A DNA stretch of 64,000 bases from Hymenobacter sp. 15J16-1T3B. GTDB lineage: Bacteria > Bacteroidota > Bacteroidia > Cytophagales > Hymenobacteraceae. Each line of letters starts with the position of its first letter. Position 1 is the first letter of the stretch. Positions 61,164 through 64,000 of this stretch are shown in pieces. Under the pieces are notes generated by a model. The model was not told where the DNA came from. It was given only the letters and a program-made list of their open reading frames with translations, and searched no databases. A program made the position numbers and the translations under genes. The stretch spans positions 62,001 to 126,000 of the forward strand of contig NZ_JAJFAV010000016.1 of assembly GCF_020711235.1 (NCBI RefSeq), in the 5' to 3' direction.

Positions 61164-61712
61164 ATGGCCACTACCAAATGGGTCCTAGACCCCACCCACA
61201 GCGAAGTGCAGTTCAAAATCAAGCACCTCGTGATTTCGACCGTAACGGGCTCGTTCAAGAAGTTCGAGGGCACTGTGGAAACCGACGGCGACTCGTTTGA
61301 GTCGGCCCGCGTGCGTTTCTCGGCCGATATCGACAGCATCGACACCAACCAGGAGCAGCGCGACCAGCACCTGAAGTCGGCCGACTTCTTCCACGCCGAG
61401 CAGCACCCCAAGCTGGTGTTCGAGTCGACCAGCCTGCGCAAGGTGAGCGAGGGTGAGTACAAGCTGGAGGGCAACATGACCATCCGCGATGTGACGCGCC
61501 CGGTGAGCTTCGACGTGGAGTACGGCGGCACCGCCACCGACTTCTACGGCAACGAAAAAGCCGGCTTCGAAGTGAGCGGCAAAATCAGTCGCAAGGAGTT
61601 TGGCCTGACCTGGAACGGCATCACCGAAGCCGGCGCCATCGTGGTGAGCGACGACGTGAAGCTGCTGGCCAGCGTGCAGTTTGCCAAAGTGAAAGAAGAA
61701 GTAGCCGCTTAA
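61164..61712 (+). CDS. YceI-family protein
   Basis: The 182-residue protein has the YceI lipocalin-like fold: KWVLDPTHSEVQFKIKHLV, RVRFSADIDSIDT, RDQHLKSADFFHAEQHPKL, FDVEYGGTATDFYGNEKAGF and FGLTWNGITEAG. YceI proteins bind isoprenoids such as octaprenyl compounds and are often induced by stress. It has no signal peptide, unlike E. coli YceI, so it is probably cytoplasmic. It is divergent from an HxlR regulator, which probably controls it. Confidence 0.93.
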   Translation: MATTKWVLDPTHSEVQFKIKHLVISTVTGSFKKFEGTVETDGDSFESARVRFSADIDSIDTNQEQRDQHLKSADFFHAEQHPKLVFESTSLRKVSEGEYKLEGNMTIRDVTRPVSFDVEYGGTATDFYGNEKAGFEVSGKISRKEFGLTWNGITEAGAIVVSDDVKLLASVQFAKVKEEVAA

Positions 61713-61848
61713 GCGCTGCGTGCCCCTTCGGCAATGCGAATGGGGGAGTTCGGACGAGCTGCGGTGCCCTTGCAGGCCCGGTCCGTCTGGGAGAAAAGTT
61801 CGCGTTGCCGACCTCTGTTGCGGTTTGGATCTGCCCCAACCCGCTGGA

Positions 61849-61877
61849 AAAGCCACCCGCCCCGGGTGGCTTTTTTT
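61849..61877 (+). terminator. Rho-independent terminator of yceI
   Basis: A perfect 10-bp stem (61849-61858 with 61864-61873) with a five-base loop continues into a T run. It lies about 135 bp after the yceI stop and just before the next gene's -7 box. Confidence 0.88.
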
Positions 61878-61899
61878 GTGGCCGCGCGGGCCGCGCTGC

Positions 61900-61907
61900 T
61901 ACCTTTG
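61900..61907 (+). promoter_or_regulatory. -7 box directly ahead of the acetyltransferase gene
   Basis: TACCTTTG ends five bases before the GTG at 61913, the same geometry as at cysS, implying a leaderless or nearly leaderless message. Confidence 0.5.
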
Positions 61908-61912
61908 CCAGC

Positions 61913-62863
61913 GTGCCACTCCGCTACCTCACCCACTCGCTCATCGACCGCGGCGCCTGGGATGAGTGCGTGGCCGCGGCCGCGCAAGTGGTGCCCTACG
62001 CCCAAGCGGGTTGGCTGGAACACACGAATGCGGGCGGTTTTGACGCCGTAGTGGAAACCGACCCGGTCACCGGCCGCTACCTGAGCTTGCTGCCCGTGCC
62101 CACGCAGCGCCGGTTGTGGGGCCGCGAAGCCCTGCAGCCGCCCTTCACCCAGCAACTCGGCCTGCTGACCACCGCCGGCAGTCGGCACCGCGAAGCAGGG
62201 GAGTATCTGGGGCTGCTTAAGGGCCGCTTTGCCCGCCTTCACCTGCAGCTGAACGACGGCAACCCGGCGCCGGCGGTGCTGCCCGCCGGTTGGCAAGCGG
62301 CCGAGCGCCTGACCTACCAGTTGCCGCTCGACCAGAGCTACGAAAGCCTGCACGCCGGCTACTGCGCCGATTACCGCCGCCGGCTGCGGCAGCAGCGCGA
62401 AAAGGCCGGCGTGCTGCTCACCGACGCAGCCGACCTGGCGCCGCTGATCAGCTTGTTTCAGCGCGAAAAAGGGGGCGAAGTAGGGGGTATGCAACCGGCG
62501 TATTACCGGCGGCTGCAGCACCTCTACGACTCGTTGCAGAGCCAGGGGCAGCCGTTGCTGGTGCACGCACACGCCACCGGCACGGCCGAGTTGCTGGCCG
62601 GTGCGCTGTTTATTCGCTACCGCAACCGGCTCGTCTACCTCTTTGCCGGCGCCACGCCGGCCGGCAAGAAAGCGGCGGCCCCGCTGCTGCTGCTCGACGA
62701 AGCCATCCGCCGCCACGCGGGCACGCCCGGGTTGGTCTTGGACTTCGAAGGCGGCATGATTCCGAGTATTGCGCGGTTTTTCGCCAATTTCGGGGCGCGG
62801 CCAGTGCCGTACTATTCCCTCACCCAAACCACCCGCCCGTGGTACCTGACCTGGATGCGCTGA
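61913..62863 (+). CDS. GNAT-fold acetyltransferase (BioF2/FemAB-like)
   Basis: The 316-residue protein resembles the BioF2-like acetyltransferase (FemAB/Acetyltransf_6) group: ESLHAGYCADYRRRLRQQREK in the middle, LAGALFIRYRNRLVYLFAG and the late GLVLDFEGGMIPSIARFFANFG. Substrate and acyl group are unknown. The start is a GTG at 61913 (MPLRYLTHSLIDRG); the frame continues upstream only through the yceI terminator hairpin, so an earlier start is unlikely. Its 3' end overlaps the phosphoribosyltransferase gene by up to 25 bp, so the two are probably translated together. Confidence 0.75.
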   Translation: MPLRYLTHSLIDRGAWDECVAAAAQVVPYAQAGWLEHTNAGGFDAVVETDPVTGRYLSLLPVPTQRRLWGREALQPPFTQQLGLLTTAGSRHREAGEYLGLLKGRFARLHLQLNDGNPAPAVLPAGWQAAERLTYQLPLDQSYESLHAGYCADYRRRLRQQREKAGVLLTDAADLAPLISLFQREKGGEVGGMQPAYYRRLQHLYDSLQSQGQPLLVHAHATGTAELLAGALFIRYRNRLVYLFAGATPAGKKAAAPLLLLDEAIRRHAGTPGLVLDFEGGMIPSIARFFANFGARPVPYYSLTQTTRPWYLTWMR

Positions 62864-63516
62864 CCCAAAGCGGCCGCGTACACATTGTGTGCGCCGAGCC
62901 CAGCATTGCCAACCATTTCCTCGCCGAGCTTCGCGACGTGACCGTGCAGCGCGATTCGCTGCGCTTCCGCCGCAACCTGCAGCGCTTGGGCGAAATCATT
63001 GCTTACCGCATCAGCTCCCACCTGGATTACACCCACAAGACCGTGCAGACCCCGCTGGCCGAGTCGACGGGCGAACTGCTGGAGGACTTTCCGGTGCTGG
63101 CCACCGTGCTGCGCGCCGGCCTGCCCTTTCACCAAGGCTTCCTGAACTACTTCGACCAGTCGCCCTCGGCCTTCGTGGCGGCCTACCGCATCGAGGCCAC
63201 CTCGCGGGTGGAAGTGCAGGTTGATTACCTCTCAGCACCGGATCTGAACGGCCGCGTGCTCATCCTGGCCGACCCCATGCTGGCCACCGGCAAGTCCTTG
63301 GCCCTCACGTACCGGGCCATGCTGCGCTTCGGCCGGCCGCGGCAGGTGCACATTGCCGCCGTCATTGCCTCGCCCGAGGGCGTGCAGCACGTGATGCAGG
63401 AAGTGCCCGAAGCCCAGCTCTGGCTGGCTGCCCTCGACGACCACCTCAACGAACACGCGTATATTGTGCCCGGCCTGGGCGACGCGGGGGATTTGGCCTA
63501 CGGTAGCAAGCTGTAA
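62839..63516 (+). CDS. upp: Uracil phosphoribosyltransferase
   Basis: The 225-residue enzyme salvages uracil by making UMP from uracil and PRPP. It shows the family opening AEPSIANHFLAELRDVT, then FRRNLQRLGEIIAYRISS, ATVLRAGLPFHQGFLNYFD, the PRPP-binding loop LILADPMLATGKSL and IAAVIASPEGVQHV. The uracil-contact end carries YIVPGLGDAGDLAYGS. The start is uncertain: I use the GTG at 62839, which overlaps the acetyltransferase gene by 25 bp; GTG 62887 gives a start closer to typical relatives. Confidence 0.9.
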   Translation: MVPDLDALTQSGRVHIVCAEPSIANHFLAELRDVTVQRDSLRFRRNLQRLGEIIAYRISSHLDYTHKTVQTPLAESTGELLEDFPVLATVLRAGLPFHQGFLNYFDQSPSAFVAAYRIEATSRVEVQVDYLSAPDLNGRVLILADPMLATGKSLALTYRAMLRFGRPRQVHIAAVIASPEGVQHVMQEVPEAQLWLAALDDHLNEHAYIVPGLGDAGDLAYGSKL

Positions 63517-63597
63517 CCGGCTGCGCTAATCAACTTGCCGGGAACCTGCCGCCGCGCCGCCGGGTATACCGGTTATGCCGCTTTTGCTTTGCCCGAA

Positions 63598-64000
63598 ATG
63601 CCTAACGCTTCCTTGCTCATGATGCCGCACGTGGTGAAATACGCGTCCGTCTTCCTGCTCAGCATGGTGAAGTTTTTTGGTGGCCCGCTGGCCGGCGCAG
63701 CCGCGGGCTTGCCGTTTCTGGCCATTTGGGCCCTGACGGTAGCCGGCATGATGACCAGCATTGTGGTGTTTACGGGGGTGGGCCGGGCCTTTGTGGCGCA
63801 CCTGCAGCGCCGCCGCCGCTTGCGCCACCAGCCCATTTTCACCCGCCGCAGCCGTCAGATCGTGCGCATCTTCAGCCGCTTCGGCATCGGCGGCATTGCC
63901 TTCCTGACGCCCATTCTGTTTACGCCCATCGGCGGGGCCGTCATTGCCACGCTGCTGGGCGTGAAGCGCCAGCATATTCTGCTACATATGTTCTGGAGCG
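63598..64000 (+). CDS. Membrane protein, N-terminal part (runs off window)
   Basis: A plus-strand frame from ATG 63598 (MPNASLLMMPHVVKYASVFLL) stays open to the window end, 134 codons. It has at least three hydrophobic segments (FFGGPLAGAAAGLPFLAIWA, VAGMMTSIVVFTGVG and FGIGGIAFLTPILFTPIGG) with a basic loop (LQRRRRLRHQ) between the second and third. The pattern FLTPILFTPIGGA resembles the small multidrug-export/SNARE-associated membrane protein type, but the fragment is too short to assign. It is 81 bp downstream of upp, same strand. Confidence 0.75.
   Translation, partial: MPNASLLMMPHVVKYASVFLLSMVKFFGGPLAGAAAGLPFLAIWALTVAGMMTSIVVFTGVGRAFVAHLQRRRRLRHQPIFTRRSRQIVRIFSRFGIGGIAFLTPILFTPIGGAVIATLLGVKRQHILLHMFWS

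Overview
The window is a GC-rich chromosomal segment of a Bacteroidota bacterium, most likely a Hymenobacter-type member of the Cytophagales. Support comes from several proteins ending in type IX secretion (T9SS) C-terminal domains (PxPN-type A tails and 'PN-ITPN' type B tails), promoters of the Bacteroidota form TTTG-N19-TAnnTTTG, 7TMR-DISM and LytTR signalling proteins, a DUF4292 lipoprotein, and the layout of the dut/nucleotidyltransferase/TPR/DUF4292/EnvC cluster. No tRNA, rRNA, CRISPR array, phage or insertion sequence was recognised. Most of the window reads as core chromosome with a scatter of secreted, lineage-specific proteins.

Region by region. 1-3.8 kb: the start of a secreted protein cut by the window edge, then a T9SS-exported family 11 rhamnogalacturonan lyase. 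3.8-8.2 kb: operon tatA-tatA-gatA-lytic transglycosylase (minus strand). 8.4-9.6 kb: an orphan GAF-LytTR regulator. 9.7-17 kb: envelope operon flippase-dut-sugar nucleotidyltransferase-TPR-DUF4292 lipoprotein-degenerate EnvC. 17.2-22.4 kb: enoyl-CoA hydratase, mscL, small secreted proteins, and an outer-membrane protein/lipoprotein/OmpA operon that may end in a 25-residue membrane peptide. 22.7-25.8 kb: a 1006-residue hybrid sensor kinase with receiver and AraC domains. 25.9-31.2 kb: the rimP-nusA-infB operon. 31.2-38.3 kb: two tandem paralogous ~1,170-residue type B T9SS proteins. 38.4-42.4 kb: EEP phosphodiesterase, cysS, M28 peptidase. 42.8-47.6 kb: two paralogous secreted alpha/beta hydrolases around an LD-carboxypeptidase and a lipoprotein. 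47.6-52.3 kb: the methionine operon metY-metX-hom behind a long leader. 52.4-57 kb: LysM protein, lipoprotein, LPG-synthase-type membrane protein, dxs. 57.3-60.6 kb: SGNH hydrolase and a frameshifted Ig-like T9SS protein behind an AT-rich leader. 60.6-64 kb: HxlR regulator divergent from yceI, an acetyltransferase overlapping upp, and a truncated membrane protein.

The most interesting element is the met operon leader. A consensus promoter is followed within about 30 nt by a SAM-I riboswitch, then by a short open frame ending in five consecutive cysteine codons and a tryptophan codon, then directly by a GC-rich hairpin. This looks like dual control: SAM sensed by RNA, and cysteine (charged tRNA-Cys) sensed by a leader peptide. 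Other items worth checking are a terminator-like hairpin in the rimP leader, an EnvC homologue lacking all zinc ligands, a C-run frameshift in the Ig-like surface protein, and a 148-bp inverted-repeat element at 17052-17199.
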